Shown: positions 1 to 9,539 of the stretch, piece after piece
Layout: each line of letters begins with the position of its first letter
Position numbering within the stretch: the first letter of the stretch is position 1
Source of the DNA: a bacterium
GTDB lineage: Bacteria > Acidobacteriota > HRBIN11 > JAKEFK01
Assembly: GCA_022616075.1 (NCBI GenBank)
Contig: JAKEFK010000149.1
Coordinates: 1 to 33,978 of the forward strand
Direction: 5' to 3'
DNA: 33,978 bases
The notes under the pieces: model-generated
The model's input: only the letters and a program-made list of their open reading frames with translations
The model's database searches: none
Told to the model about the DNA's origin: nothing
Position numbers and translations under genes: made by a program

Positions 1-249
1 AAGTATAGGGAAGGCTATCTTCAGGAGTCCGATCTCATTCTTTTTGTGACAACAAGGAACACACTCTTCACGCCAGCACAGGCCGCTGCAAGAGCCGGAC
101 TTGAAAAGCACGTGCTGATCTGCAATTTTGAAGAGAATCGTTCGGTGAACGCTTTCTCTGAGGCAGGGTGGTTCTCACCATTTATGGTCAGGATAACGTT
201 GATGGAGTTCTTATTACCCAGTCAAACGGAGGATGAATTCGAATTTTAA
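1..249 (+). CDS. C-terminal part of an unidentified protein (gene truncated by window edge)
   Basis: The reading frame is open from the first base of the window to the TAA at 247-249, so this is the last 82 codons of a gene that starts outside. A GTG at 46 could be taken as a start, but the frame upstream encodes a sensible continuation (YREGYLQESDLILFV), so I treat it as internal. The fragment alternates hydrophobic strands with helices (SDLILFV, then KHVLICNF), as in a Rossmann-like or TIR-like alpha/beta fold, and ends in an acidic tail. I do not recognise the family. It lies upstream of two small ORFs and the large helicase operon, so it may belong to the same accessory island. Confidence 0.55.
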   Translation, partial: KYREGYLQESDLILFVTTRNTLFTPAQAAARAGLEKHVLICNFEENRSVNAFSEAGWFSPFMVRITLMEFLLPSQTEDEFEF

Positions 250-439
250 GCGACATGCCTTCTGAAAAAAGTGTGTTTGCGACAGATTCTCAAAAGTCCC
301 TGTCTGTGGAATCACTTAACCTGTGTTCGCAGGGCTCGAAATAGATATGACCAGGAGCCGGCAGGAAGCGCGGAGAGCAAAGGTGTGTTTGAAGCAAACT
401 GTGTTCGATACGCGGATCTCTGCAGGGAGGTCTGACTTC

Positions 440-589
440 ATGAGTGAGCTTTATAGAACGACCGGAGTTGAACGATGCCCAGTGGTGCAGGGGTTCCGGT
501 TTCAAAAGAATTGGAGGGTCGTAATGCCGAAGAATGGTTCTGTATTTTTGACAACCCGCAATCTTAAAAGCACGAGGTTACAAAGATGA
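440..589 (+). CDS. Small hypothetical protein, 49 aa
   Basis: ATG at 440 follows a strong Shine-Dalgarno (GGGAGG, about 8 nt upstream). The frame extends further upstream to a GTG at 323, but the ribosome site favours 440. The product is small and basic (SELYRTTGVERC at the start, a basic end LKSTRLQR) and I see no domain. Its stop overlaps the ATG of the next gene (ATGA at 586-589), which suggests translational coupling. It could be a real small gene or the decayed tail of a larger one. Existence is uncertain and function unknown. Confidence 0.35.
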   Translation: MSELYRTTGVERCPVVQGFRFQKNWRVVMPKNGSVFLTTRNLKSTRLQR

Positions 590-894
590 AAGCTGAAAAA
601 GAAATCCGAGCCAAGAGAACAATTGATCTGGCGATGCGGATCATTGCAAATGGGCGTTCGGGAGTTTACAAGGAGGCATCAGAGCTATCACGGACGCTTT
701 CTTTATGTGAAAATCGCGAGAAAATCATCCAGGATTATCTGTTCAGAAAATTTAACGAGCAGCGCTCGGAGGAATTAGCAAGTTCTAAAGGTCCTTCAGC
801 GATTAGAGAAACCATATGTAAATGGGTTACAAAATTTAAGGTGCCCAGTGATGTAAATCCGGAGGAGCTTGGAGATCTCTTAAAAAGAGATTGA
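586..894 (+). CDS. Hypothetical helical protein, 102 aa
   Basis: ATG overlaps the stop of the preceding small ORF by 4 nt (ATGA). The product is highly charged and predicted mainly helical: an N-terminal Lys/Arg/Glu-rich helix, a middle with DYLFRKFNEQRSEEL, and a C-terminal segment ending LGDLLKRD. There is no signal peptide, membrane segment or cysteine cluster. I do not recognise the family. A small DNA-binding or antitoxin-like role would fit its size and charge, but nothing in the sequence proves this. It precedes a 346-bp spacer that carries the likely promoter of the large helicase operon. Confidence 0.5.
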   Translation: MKAEKEIRAKRTIDLAMRIIANGRSGVYKEASELSRTLSLCENREKIIQDYLFRKFNEQRSEELASSKGPSAIRETICKWVTKFKVPSDVNPEELGDLLKRD

Positions 895-1240
895 TGATGA
901 CAATTTTAAAGCTATAAATCAGGGCATCTGTATTCGATTGAATCATCGAGGATCCGGGCAAACCGATCGCACGCTGGCTAAATGGGAAAAAACTGCTAAC
1001 GAAAACAAAACGATAAAGTTCAAAGAATCTTGATCAGAAAAGCGAGGGAAATTCCGACTTCGCTGCAACGTTTAAAAGCACTTCCCCAAAATGTCGAAAC
1101 GAGACGTTCATTTTGTGGGCTGACTACCAATTTGAAAAAACGTAATCCTCTCTTTACACTACCCCTAACATATAGACGTACGGGTTCAACGAAAGGGACA
1201 AACTGCGCTATCATTTCATATAGAACTTCTGGGAAAATTG
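895..1240. other. 346-bp spacer without a supported gene
   Basis: No convincing coding region is seen; open frames on both strands here are short and basic without a ribosome site. The stretch is AT-rich compared with the genes on either side. The only clear signal is a candidate sigma70-type promoter near its right end, so it probably serves as the regulatory region of the two-gene helicase operon. Confidence 0.4.
1132..1160 (+). promoter_or_regulatory. Candidate sigma70-type promoter of the helicase operon
   Basis: TTGAAA at 1132-1137, a 17-nt spacer, then TACACT at 1155-1160. The spacing is ideal and the boxes match the consensus in 5/6 and 4/6 positions. It lies about 80 bp upstream of the 963-aa gene. 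Confidence 0.35.
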
Positions 1241-4132
1241 ATGGAGCAATCTGCGCTGAGGGACAACTGCTGGGCAGGTAAGGGGCAAGAGACTTTTAAG
1301 ATTCAGAACGCATTTCGTTTACTCTTTGAACGCGCCGAGCAAATTAGAAAGCCGCGGTCGATTGCCGAATTGCAACTGACACGAGAAGACGTTATTTGGA
1401 TCAAGAACTGGTTCTCGCAGCTTCCCAATTACCCTGAGCATTGGCAGGGTGATAAGAGTCCAATTATTCATGAGAATCGTTCGGTATCGGTAAAAGAAAT
1501 GTTTGGGGCTTTGCTAATTGTGCTTTCAGCAGAGATTTGCCGCGAAGACAGCATTGAGGATTCTGTCTGGTCGGTGGTGCGGTTGTGTATTCCTGAAGAA
1601 CAGAATTTACGGAAAAGGTTTTTTCCAGGAGGACAGCCTTCCTTCGAGCTCAAGAACGCGATCGCTTCAGGGGCAAAGGCACTATCGCTTCGACACGTCA
1701 TCGATTGGGAAGGAACGCAGGAGTATTTCATTACGACCAAGCTTCAATTTGGCTTTACGAGACGCGGCGCGAGCAATCATCTTGCTGAATGGTTGGTGGG
1801 TCTTGGCGTTCCTTTCGCAGTGCAATTGTTATCGGGCGAGAGCACGCGGCCCGAGCTGGCATCAGAAACATTCAAAAACCTGTGGTCGAACCTCCGCGAT
1901 TATCGCAAGGGGCATCTTGATGAACACAAGATGCGAGCTATACTCGCCAGGTCTCCATGGGTCAAGGAACATTGGATTGATTTCATTCTGTCTGAGGCAA
2001 GATCCCGCATTGAAAGACTCGGAACTGGTGAAGAAAGAACCCCTCACGTAGAATCTAAAATCGGCGGAGAGTCACTGCAGGCAGTGTCGCTTTCCTGGCC
2101 AACTGGCGAAAAACCACGAATTCAGCTTTATATCGAACGCGAACAGGTAATCGCACGGGCAGCCGAGTTTAATTCCAAGCAGATTATCTTTTCCGTGGAC
2201 GATAAGCCTGTCGAAAGATGGATCCTTCAACCAGATGGGGGCTGGCTTGGCTCGGACAAAATATCTTGTGAACCTCCGAGCCTAAGAGATCGTCCGAACC
2301 TGCAACCGACAATGCTGACGATATCAACCAAAGACGGAGATTTGTTAGAAGAAGTAGACCTTACTCTGAAAGGGCTGCAGGATGACGTCGTTGTATTTGA
2401 CCTCGGCCGTTCCGAAATGCTCATTGCCGACGAAGACTTTTTGGATCCTCACCGCGAATACGGGTTGCTATGTCATTGCGACTTAGAGATCGCAGGAATG
2501 GGAGGAGCGTTCGAATGGCAAAACATCGGCTCGAAAAAAGTCTTTAGATTGAGCCCACCATGGTCTGACAATGTTCGGTTGGTACTCGGTGATCTGGTTT
2601 TCTGGGAACCATGCATTCGAAAGAAACTTCCACCGGAACGTATCAAGATTATTTTGAGAACTCCGCAAAATAATGTCATCCCGGTTGGGTCAAAGTCGAT
2701 CCTGATTGTTGAAGGATTGCCACCGGATACGGTCAAAGCAATGTTGCTACTGGGAAACAAGAAAATTCAAATCGTAAAACATATGGAAGAATGGCAAACG
2801 GCTTCTCCAGTAGATTTGTCTGTTCACCTTGCATTAGGGCTGACAAGAACTCGAGTTGAAGTACAACGATACCATAGCCTTCGGTGCTATCAACCTAAAC
2901 TGGCGTTACAACTCACTGGAATGGCGGTCATGCAGATAGGGCAAGATGGTGAAAGAGCAAAATGGAACGTGCAGGACCCAACTCAGCCCATAAACGTGGG
3001 TGGGCGGACCACAGGCAGGCTTTTCAATGCTTCCGGGAGGCGCGACTTCTTGGTGTATGAAGGACCCCGCTTAGCAGCAAGACTCAGATCACAGATCTTT
3101 CGTTTTTCAGATCTGCAGGGCTGGGGCCAAGCGGTGACACTGGACGTTCCGCAAAACTGCCTCGCAAGATCAACAGAGGATCGGGGATGCGTGCTGTATT
3201 ACTCGGACGTGCTACTGGGCAAGCGTATAGAGCTCCTTCGCTTTCGCCAGCCGCTTGATCCAGGACCAGACCACAACCTTTTAGTGTTGAACAGAAATTG
3301 TCAACTAGAGAGGCCATTGCAGGTAATTCCGTTGACGGGTATTCACGTCGAAAATGAAGGCCTTGTTTGGAGGGTCAATGGTTTGCAGAACGTTGTGGCA
3401 CTGGGGCTTTCGTTCCAAGGAGCCAGGCTCGGTTCTTATTGGAGTGTTGATGAGATAGTTAAGCTGTTGCAAGGAGAAATTTCTCCAACAATCCACGCCG
3501 TGCTGCGCTGGCTAAAAATACCGGTATTATCTGAGCCTATCAGAGCCGCGATGCAAAGGGTGGTTTACAGATCTCCCTTTGCTTTCGTGCAAGCCTGGTG
3601 GCAATCCGAGTGCCTTCAGCATGGACTTAAGCACATAGCCTCAGACGACGGAATCGAGTCCGTCGTTCGCACGTTCCTGTGGAATTGGCGAGGCAGCAGG
3701 AAAGAGATAATGGAAAAATTACTGGTAGCCTTTGGGGCTACACAGCTAAACAAATACGATGAAAGAATCAACGCTCTGATAACTGCAGGTAAATTATGCC
3801 CCCAGTTAATTTGGCGGTTCCGTTCCTATTTACGACCGCATTGGATTGTCGAACAGGCCTTCCGAAGAATTCTTGATGTCCCTGATGATTTTCCCAAAGA
3901 GAAATTTGAGTCGGTGCTAAAAGAGTTTGAATACGAGTGCAGCAGACGTGTTGTTTTGCAAGCAAAAGAACTCCGGTTTCTCGCTGATGAAATGCTTCAG
4001 GCGTTGGAAGAGGAACAACTGGACCGATGTTCAAGGGATGAAGAACTGCGACGAATCTCAGAAACGATCATCGGGCGTGCTTATCTGGTCGCATCAATTC
4101 TCTATAAATTGTATACACGAGAAGTTAGATAG
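1241..4132 (+). CDS. druH: DruH-like large protein of a Druantia type III-like defence operon
   Basis: This 963-aa soluble protein has no signal peptide, membrane segment or catalytic motif that I can name. It begins at ATG 1241 (a TTG at 1238 directly before it is an alternative; upstream GGGA is a weak ribosome site). It ends 8 bp before the next gene, which has its own AAAGG site, so the two form an operon. The identification is by context: in Druantia type III, DruH is an uncharacterised protein of roughly 1000 aa encoded directly upstream of the giant DUF1998 helicase DruE. Around residues 165-210 there is a conserved-looking hydrophobic/basic stretch (TTKLQFGFTRRGASNHLAEW). The C-terminal 150 residues are charged and helical. 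I could not verify homology by alignment, so the name is an inference from length, order and partner. Confidence 0.5.
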   Translation: MEQSALRDNCWAGKGQETFKIQNAFRLLFERAEQIRKPRSIAELQLTREDVIWIKNWFSQLPNYPEHWQGDKSPIIHENRSVSVKEMFGALLIVLSAEICREDSIEDSVWSVVRLCIPEEQNLRKRFFPGGQPSFELKNAIASGAKALSLRHVIDWEGTQEYFITTKLQFGFTRRGASNHLAEWLVGLGVPFAVQLLSGESTRPELASETFKNLWSNLRDYRKGHLDEHKMRAILARSPWVKEHWIDFILSEARSRIERLGTGEERTPHVESKIGGESLQAVSLSWPTGEKPRIQLYIEREQVIARAAEFNSKQIIFSVDDKPVERWILQPDGGWLGSDKISCEPPSLRDRPNLQPTMLTISTKDGDLLEEVDLTLKGLQDDVVVFDLGRSEMLIADEDFLDPHREYGLLCHCDLEIAGMGGAFEWQNIGSKKVFRLSPPWSDNVRLVLGDLVFWEPCIRKKLPPERIKIILRTPQNNVIPVGSKSILIVEGLPPDTVKAMLLLGNKKIQIVKHMEEWQTASPVDLSVHLALGLTRTRVEVQRYHSLRCYQPKLALQLTGMAVMQIGQDGERAKWNVQDPTQPINVGGRTTGRLFNASGRRDFLVYEGPRLAARLRSQIFRFSDLQGWGQAVTLDVPQNCLARSTEDRGCVLYYSDVLLGKRIELLRFRQPLDPGPDHNLLVLNRNCQLERPLQVIPLTGIHVENEGLVWRVNGLQNVVALGLSFQGARLGSYWSVDEIVKLLQGEISPTIHAVLRWLKIPVLSEPIRAAMQRVVYRSPFAFVQAWWQSECLQHGLKHIASDDGIESVVRTFLWNWRGSRKEIMEKLLVAFGATQLNKYDERINALITAGKLCPQLIWRFRSYLRPHWIVEQAFRRILDVPDDFPKEKFESVLKEFEYECSRRVVLQAKELRFLADEMLQALEEEQLDRCSRDEELRRISETIIGRAYLVASILYKLYTREVR

Positions 4133-4140
4133 AAAGGCAG

Positions 4141-7100
4141 ATGGGACAAGTCGACGCGTTAAAGCTGGTGAATGATGTACGAACCAGATTAGTGGACCTC
4201 GCCACAACAGAAAACTATCTTCGCGATCTTGACCTGAGCAGAATATGTTCAGCCCTCTGGAGTGCTGACGGAAATGACGGTGGACTTGTAAGCGAACTTT
4301 GGGTCGAAGGAGCATTCCCGTCAAATAACTCGGATACTACATTGCAACGGCTGTTTGAAGAAGGATTGTTTTCGGAAACACTCTGTAAACATCTTGATCG
4401 GACAGATCGGTTTCCGCGTACTCGAAAGCTGTTCACGCACCAAGAGCAAGCCTTTCGACTGATTGCCGAAGCGCCAAAGGATGAGAAGGCATCTCTCGTA
4501 GTTAGAGCCGGTACGGGCTCTGGAAAAACCGAAGCGTTCCTTCTTCCAATTCTGAATGAATTATGGAGCAATGCAAAGAGGCCAGAAACTGGCGGAATGA
4601 GTTGTCTTATCCTTTACCCGATGAACGCCCTTGTAGCCGATCAGGTTGAGCGAGTTTATAACTGGCTGGTCGGTCAATCCAATATCACTGTCTTCCACTT
4701 CACAAGCGATACGCCTGAGAACTCAAGTTTCGCGAACAGAATGGGCGAACCCAAGTGGAATTTGTGCAGAAAGCGTACTCGTCAGGAAGCGCGCGGGCTT
4801 GAATCACACGACGGAAAGAAAATAACCGATCACAGATTGCCGGTTCCGGACATCGTCATCACAAACTACTCCATGCTCGAATACATGCTGTGCCGTCCGC
4901 AAGATGCGTGCTTTTTTGGAGAAAATTTACGGTTTGTTGTATTGGACGAAGCTCATTTGTATTCGGGGACACTCGCGGCTGAGATCACACTGCTGCTGCG
5001 CCGCCTTTACGATCGCTGTCAGGTTAATCCCAATCAGGTAACTCAGATAGCTACTTCTGCAACTCTCGGAGGGGATAAAGCTGACCTTAGACGCTTTGCC
5101 GCGACTATCTTTTCAACCAACATAGACTCCACGACCGTTGTAAAGGGAGAGCGAGTGCAACTGGATCTCGGTCAAGAGATAGCACCACCTCTCAATTCCC
5201 CACTGCCTGACCCGTTGGCCAAGAGAGTGGAATTCGAGCTCACAACACTTTCTGCTTCTGATGATTTCATAACTGCGGATGATGCAATTATGGATAGCCT
5301 TTGCGAGATCTTGGATCACGTAGTAGATAAGCGCATCCTGAACAACGAAAGAATCAAATGTGGAAACATAGTCGCAAAATTTCTGCACGACGTCTTACCT
5401 AAATCACCTATCATCAGAAAGCTCGGGGAATTGCTTTACCACAAAGGCATCGTTTCACTGGGCAATTTAGCTTATGAACTGTGGGGAGATCAAAACGATT
5501 CTTCGACTAAGGCCACAACATTGCTTCTCAGACTTGGAGCCGCAGCAAGAAAAGAATCCAGAGAGATGCCCCTTCTGCCTCATCGTCTGCACTTTCTTGT
5601 TCGCTCTCCGGAAGGCCTTTCTCTATGCCTGAACTCAAACTGTGTGGGACCGGCAAAAAATAGTCTTGCCGGCCTGGGCTGCGTGCAAGCACCAACAGAT
5701 CGATGTAGGTTCTGCAATAGTGCAACCCTACCGCTGCATAGATGTGAGACCTGCGGACAATGGGCCTTAGCTGGTCACGAAAACAGGGAAACAGGTTTCC
5801 TTGAGCCTGGCTATTTTGTCGAACCATCTAGCCGAACATATTACCTCCTTGCCAAGGAAAGTGATAGAGACCTGATCGTTGTTGTCGTAGATCCGGTGAC
5901 CGGTGAGTATTCAGCGTTTGGGTCAGAAGGCGCGATCTTGTTCAAGGCGCCATGTCCTGAGCATGAAGGAAAATGTTATGATCCGGAAAGATGTTCCCGC
6001 CAAAAGTGTCCATCGTGCGGCGAAGAGTGGAGCTCTGCAGTATCCGAAAACAACGATGTAAATCGATCTTGCAGACCATTGGGTGGCGCTGAGCGAATTG
6101 CAATCCCGGTACTTGCTGAAACGGTTTTACATGGACTCCCTCCCATTGCTGATGCCACTCGAGATTGGAAGCCCGGAAAGGCCAGGAGACTATTGTGTTT
6201 TAGTGATTCCCGCCGTGAGGCGGCAAGGCTTGGGCCGCTTCTAACTTCTCAGCATGAGATACAGCTTATACGCTCGGCCATTGCCCGTGTTGCGGGAACG
6301 ATCGAATCTTCAGAATCCGCTGACTACTGGAAAGGTGAGGTTTCGCGGTACGAAGAACAACTCCACGAACCGGGTCGGTCGGAAGCCGTTCGGATAAACA
6401 TAAAGCAACAATTGGAAGACGCTCGTAGAAAACACACAGCAGCCAGGGATGGAGTGCCGTTTTCTGATTTTGCCAAACTTTTCAGTGAACAACCAGGGGT
6501 GGAGCAAATCTTAGATCGCGACTCCGGAGACGCTCACAAGGTAGAAACTTGGAGCCAGCGCTCCTGGGAAGACAACTACGCGAAGGTGAGAAAACATGCG
6601 GAAGCCCTCGTTGGTCGCGAACTTGACAGACCGCCGCGAACCAGAGTCTCGATTGAGTCAATAGGCCTTCTTGAAATCATTTATCCCGGCCTCAATCAGC
6701 TCACTGCGCCAAGTGAAGTGCTTGGGCTGATGCCGGGTAGCTGTTCAGACGCCTTCCAAAAGATATGGCTTCCCTTTATCGCAGCGCTGTTAGACACATT
6801 ACGGACCGACAGCGTTATCGGTTGGAGTTCAGAATCTGAAGGTCGACTGTGGGACGGAGAGTCATTGCTGTACTCAAAGTGGGCGACGCTGGATAGGTCG
6901 GGGTGGGGAGCAGCTGCATTTTTGGGGGACCTGACACGACCTCTAAGGCGGAGACAGTTACGTTTATGGTTCACCCATCATGTTTTGCAGCAATCAGGAT
7001 GTCCAAAAGCACTTTTAAATGACCTATCTCGTTCGCTGCTTGAAACAGTTTTTCGTCATCTTTTAGAAAAGGCACGCTCAACAGATCTCTTCTGGCTAGG

Positions 7101-9378
7101 TTGCAAAGAAGATCATCAGATTGGCCCAAGAGAGTCACGTCCTGCGATCCAAATTCTTTTAGACAAGCTATCCGTACGACGACCACTTTCAGTATATCGA
7201 TGCCCTGACACCGGAACTCTTTGGACAAGGACCGTACTAGGGTGGATGCCGTTTAAGGGATGTCAGGGCGGACTGATTGAAATAACGTCCGAAGCTGCGG
7301 ATGCTGATGCTAGATGGGGGCGAGCTAGGCGCGAACTTCGAGACAGTCCCATTTTTAGAATGGGGCTTTGGGGTGACGAGCATTCAGCCCAATTGAGCCC
7401 TGAAGAAAACAAGCGAAGACAGTTACTTTTTAAGGAAGGAATCCGGAACATACTGTCATCTACTACAACGATGGAACTCGGAATTGATATCGGTGGACTC
7501 CATGGAATTCTTATGGGCAATGTTCCACCTGGTCGGGCCAACCATATGCAGAGAGCAGGCCGTGCAGGCAGACGATCCGATGGCTCCGCTATTGTTGCAA
7601 CCTATGCAAGAGCGCGCGCATTTGATAGAGAAGTTTTCCACCGATTCGACAAGTTCCTGAGTGCAGATCTCAGGCGCCCTCTTGTTTTCCTCCAACGTGA
7701 GGGCATTGCGCGCCGACACATTCATGCTTTGCTACTGGCCGAGTTTATTTCTCCGTTGCTACCCGGATCTGTTGGCGCGATGGACGCTTATGGTCGGATG
7801 GGTAAGTTGTGTGGCATCCAAACACCACCAAGATGGAGTGATGAACAGAGCAAACCAGTTTATTCTGTTGGTGGCGTCGTCTATTATGACGAACTGTTTC
7901 TTGAATTCCTAGACTCGCTGAAAAGCGGCGGAGGCGTTATTCATCAACGGTGTGTACGCATTGTTGCGAACACTCCGTTGAATCGGATCAGCAGCCCAGG
8001 TGCTTGGAACGATTTTATCGAAAATGCGAGGCACAAGTTTAAGGAGGCAATAAGAGACTGGCTGGACGATGTGAAATTTCTTGTTGATGCGTGGTCCGAT
8101 GTTCAAACGGAACCACCTGACAGCGACCTGAAGGCGGAGAAGGCAAAAGCCAACGCGATCCGCTACCAAATTAGGGAGCGATGCGAGATCCCGGTTATTG
8201 AATGGTTATCGGATGCCCGATTTTTGCCTCGTTACGGATTTCCGATTAATCTACAGCGCCTCATCGTACGTGTTCCTAAAGATGAGAATGCAGATAAGTC
8301 AATTCGTGAGGAAAGATATCGCTTGGAAAGGCCTTCAATTCTAGCGCTCAGTGAGTACGTTCCGGGCGCCGATGTGCTTGTTGGCGGAAAAGTGGCTACT
8401 TCGCGTGGAATACTAAAGCATTGGACCGATGCAAATCGTGACAGAGCCTTAGGACTCGAAAACTGGGCACTTCAATGCGGCAACGGACACACTTATCTTG
8501 CCGTTTCACAAAACCAGATATGTAGGGAGCCCGAATGCGGCAGTCCACCAACTGGTTCCGGGCAAATGCTGATGTTCCCGCGATTCGGCTATTCAACCGC
8601 CGCGTGGGAACCACCACAAAGAGGCAGTCGCCTCGACAGGGTCGGTGAAGTTCAGGCGACACCCGTAATTGACTTGCTGGCGGCGGTTCCTCTGCGGCTG
8701 GACAAATTCGCTGGGATTGAAGACCTTCAAGTGTCCTACATGGAAGAGGCCGAACTACTTTTGCGGAATGCAGGCGATTTTGGCGTGGGCTTTGCCGTTT
8801 GCACCAAATGCGGTTTCGCAACAAGTGAAGAAAAGGCAGGACAGAGCGGTGCTGTCAATCTTCCAGGGGATTTTGAAGGGCATTATTCTATCTTCCGCGC
8901 ACGAAAAGACCGAACATGCTGGAGAAAGGATGAACCGGCACCTCCTATTCTTCGCAATAGAATCATCGCCGCACGCGAAACCACAGACATGCTAGTAATG
9001 GATTGGCCCAATGTTGTTGCCGGTGAGGAGCCATCAACATTATTCTCACTCGGTCGTGCTCTTCTCTTGGCAGGAAGTAAGTTGTTGGAGATTGATGCTC
9101 GTGAACTCAGTATTGTGCTTAGGCCTCTCAGGAATCTCACTCATGGAATCATATTGTACGACACGACTCCTGGCGGATCAGGCCATTGCATGGAACTCAC
9201 ACAACTCGGCAGAAGCTGGTTAGAAATGGCAGCCCAAGTTCTCCGCGGCAGTACTGAACACCACCAACGTTGTGGCCGCGCATGCCTTGAGTGCCTTCTT
9301 GATTTCACAGGTCAGTTTTATGCTGATCAGCTTGACCCTAAGAAAGCGCTGGAAGTCCTAGAACTAATATTGTCGTAG
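4141..9378 (+). CDS. druE: DruE-like giant DEAH helicase with DUF1998 C-terminus
   Basis: This 1745-aa superfamily 2 helicase has a Q-motif-like FTHQEQAF near residue 98, Walker A GTGSGKT (124-130), DEAH (269-272), SAT (306-308), FSDSRR near 685, and motif VI QRAGRAGR (1137-1144). Two insertions carry cysteine pairs: C522/C525/C534/C537 and C623/C626. Further pairs follow (C1446 region, C1554/C1557), and the end GGSGHCMEL...CGRACLECLL (C1711/C1715/C1718) is the DUF1998/MZB signature. The layout matches DruE, the hallmark ATP-driven helicase of Druantia anti-phage systems, and is longer than DISARM DrmA or DrmB, which split these domains between two proteins. It is translated 8 bp after the DruH-like gene. 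All helicase motifs look intact. A DISARM- or Dpd-related helicase is the main alternative; the helicase/DUF1998 assignment itself is secure. Confidence 0.75.
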   Translation: MGQVDALKLVNDVRTRLVDLATTENYLRDLDLSRICSALWSADGNDGGLVSELWVEGAFPSNNSDTTLQRLFEEGLFSETLCKHLDRTDRFPRTRKLFTHQEQAFRLIAEAPKDEKASLVVRAGTGSGKTEAFLLPILNELWSNAKRPETGGMSCLILYPMNALVADQVERVYNWLVGQSNITVFHFTSDTPENSSFANRMGEPKWNLCRKRTRQEARGLESHDGKKITDHRLPVPDIVITNYSMLEYMLCRPQDACFFGENLRFVVLDEAHLYSGTLAAEITLLLRRLYDRCQVNPNQVTQIATSATLGGDKADLRRFAATIFSTNIDSTTVVKGERVQLDLGQEIAPPLNSPLPDPLAKRVEFELTTLSASDDFITADDAIMDSLCEILDHVVDKRILNNERIKCGNIVAKFLHDVLPKSPIIRKLGELLYHKGIVSLGNLAYELWGDQNDSSTKATTLLLRLGAAARKESREMPLLPHRLHFLVRSPEGLSLCLNSNCVGPAKNSLAGLGCVQAPTDRCRFCNSATLPLHRCETCGQWALAGHENRETGFLEPGYFVEPSSRTYYLLAKESDRDLIVVVVDPVTGEYSAFGSEGAILFKAPCPEHEGKCYDPERCSRQKCPSCGEEWSSAVSENNDVNRSCRPLGGAERIAIPVLAETVLHGLPPIADATRDWKPGKARRLLCFSDSRREAARLGPLLTSQHEIQLIRSAIARVAGTIESSESADYWKGEVSRYEEQLHEPGRSEAVRINIKQQLEDARRKHTAARDGVPFSDFAKLFSEQPGVEQILDRDSGDAHKVETWSQRSWEDNYAKVRKHAEALVGRELDRPPRTRVSIESIGLLEIIYPGLNQLTAPSEVLGLMPGSCSDAFQKIWLPFIAALLDTLRTDSVIGWSSESEGRLWDGESLLYSKWATLDRSGWGAAAFLGDLTRPLRRRQLRLWFTHHVLQQSGCPKALLNDLSRSLLETVFRHLLEKARSTDLFWLGCKEDHQIGPRESRPAIQILLDKLSVRRPLSVYRCPDTGTLWTRTVLGWMPFKGCQGGLIEITSEAADADARWGRARRELRDSPIFRMGLWGDEHSAQLSPEENKRRQLLFKEGIRNILSSTTTMELGIDIGGLHGILMGNVPPGRANHMQRAGRAGRRSDGSAIVATYARARAFDREVFHRFDKFLSADLRRPLVFLQREGIARRHIHALLLAEFISPLLPGSVGAMDAYGRMGKLCGIQTPPRWSDEQSKPVYSVGGVVYYDELFLEFLDSLKSGGGVIHQRCVRIVANTPLNRISSPGAWNDFIENARHKFKEAIRDWLDDVKFLVDAWSDVQTEPPDSDLKAEKAKANAIRYQIRERCEIPVIEWLSDARFLPRYGFPINLQRLIVRVPKDENADKSIREERYRLERPSILALSEYVPGADVLVGGKVATSRGILKHWTDANRDRALGLENWALQCGNGHTYLAVSQNQICREPECGSPPTGSGQMLMFPRFGYSTAAWEPPQRGSRLDRVGEVQATPVIDLLAAVPLRLDKFAGIEDLQVSYMEEAELLLRNAGDFGVGFAVCTKCGFATSEEKAGQSGAVNLPGDFEGHYSIFRARKDRTCWRKDEPAPPILRNRIIAARETTDMLVMDWPNVVAGEEPSTLFSLGRALLLAGSKLLEIDARELSIVLRPLRNLTHGIILYDTTPGGSGHCMELTQLGRSWLEMAAQVLRGSTEHHQRCGRACLECLLDFTGQFYADQLDPKKALEVLELILS

Positions 9379-9468
9379 AAAGCCTGACGCAAGCGTATTT
9401 GCGGCACCCAGTCCACCTGCTTGTATCATCGATATACCGGGTCAACCTGCCCTGAATCGTTAAGGGAC

Positions 9469-9518
9469 AGAAGAATGATAATATCGGAGACTAGGTATCA
9501 CGCTGCGATAATTCTTCT
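9469..9518. terminator. Weak inverted repeat between convergent genes
   Basis: AGAAGAAT at 9469-9476 is exactly repeated in inverse at 9511-9518 (ATTCTTCT). It lies in the 161-bp gap between the helicase gene and the converging 264-aa gene. The loop is long (34 nt) and there is no T-tract, so a bidirectional terminator is only a suggestion. Confidence 0.2.
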
Positions 9519-9539
9519 TGCAGGTACATGAATAGAAGC

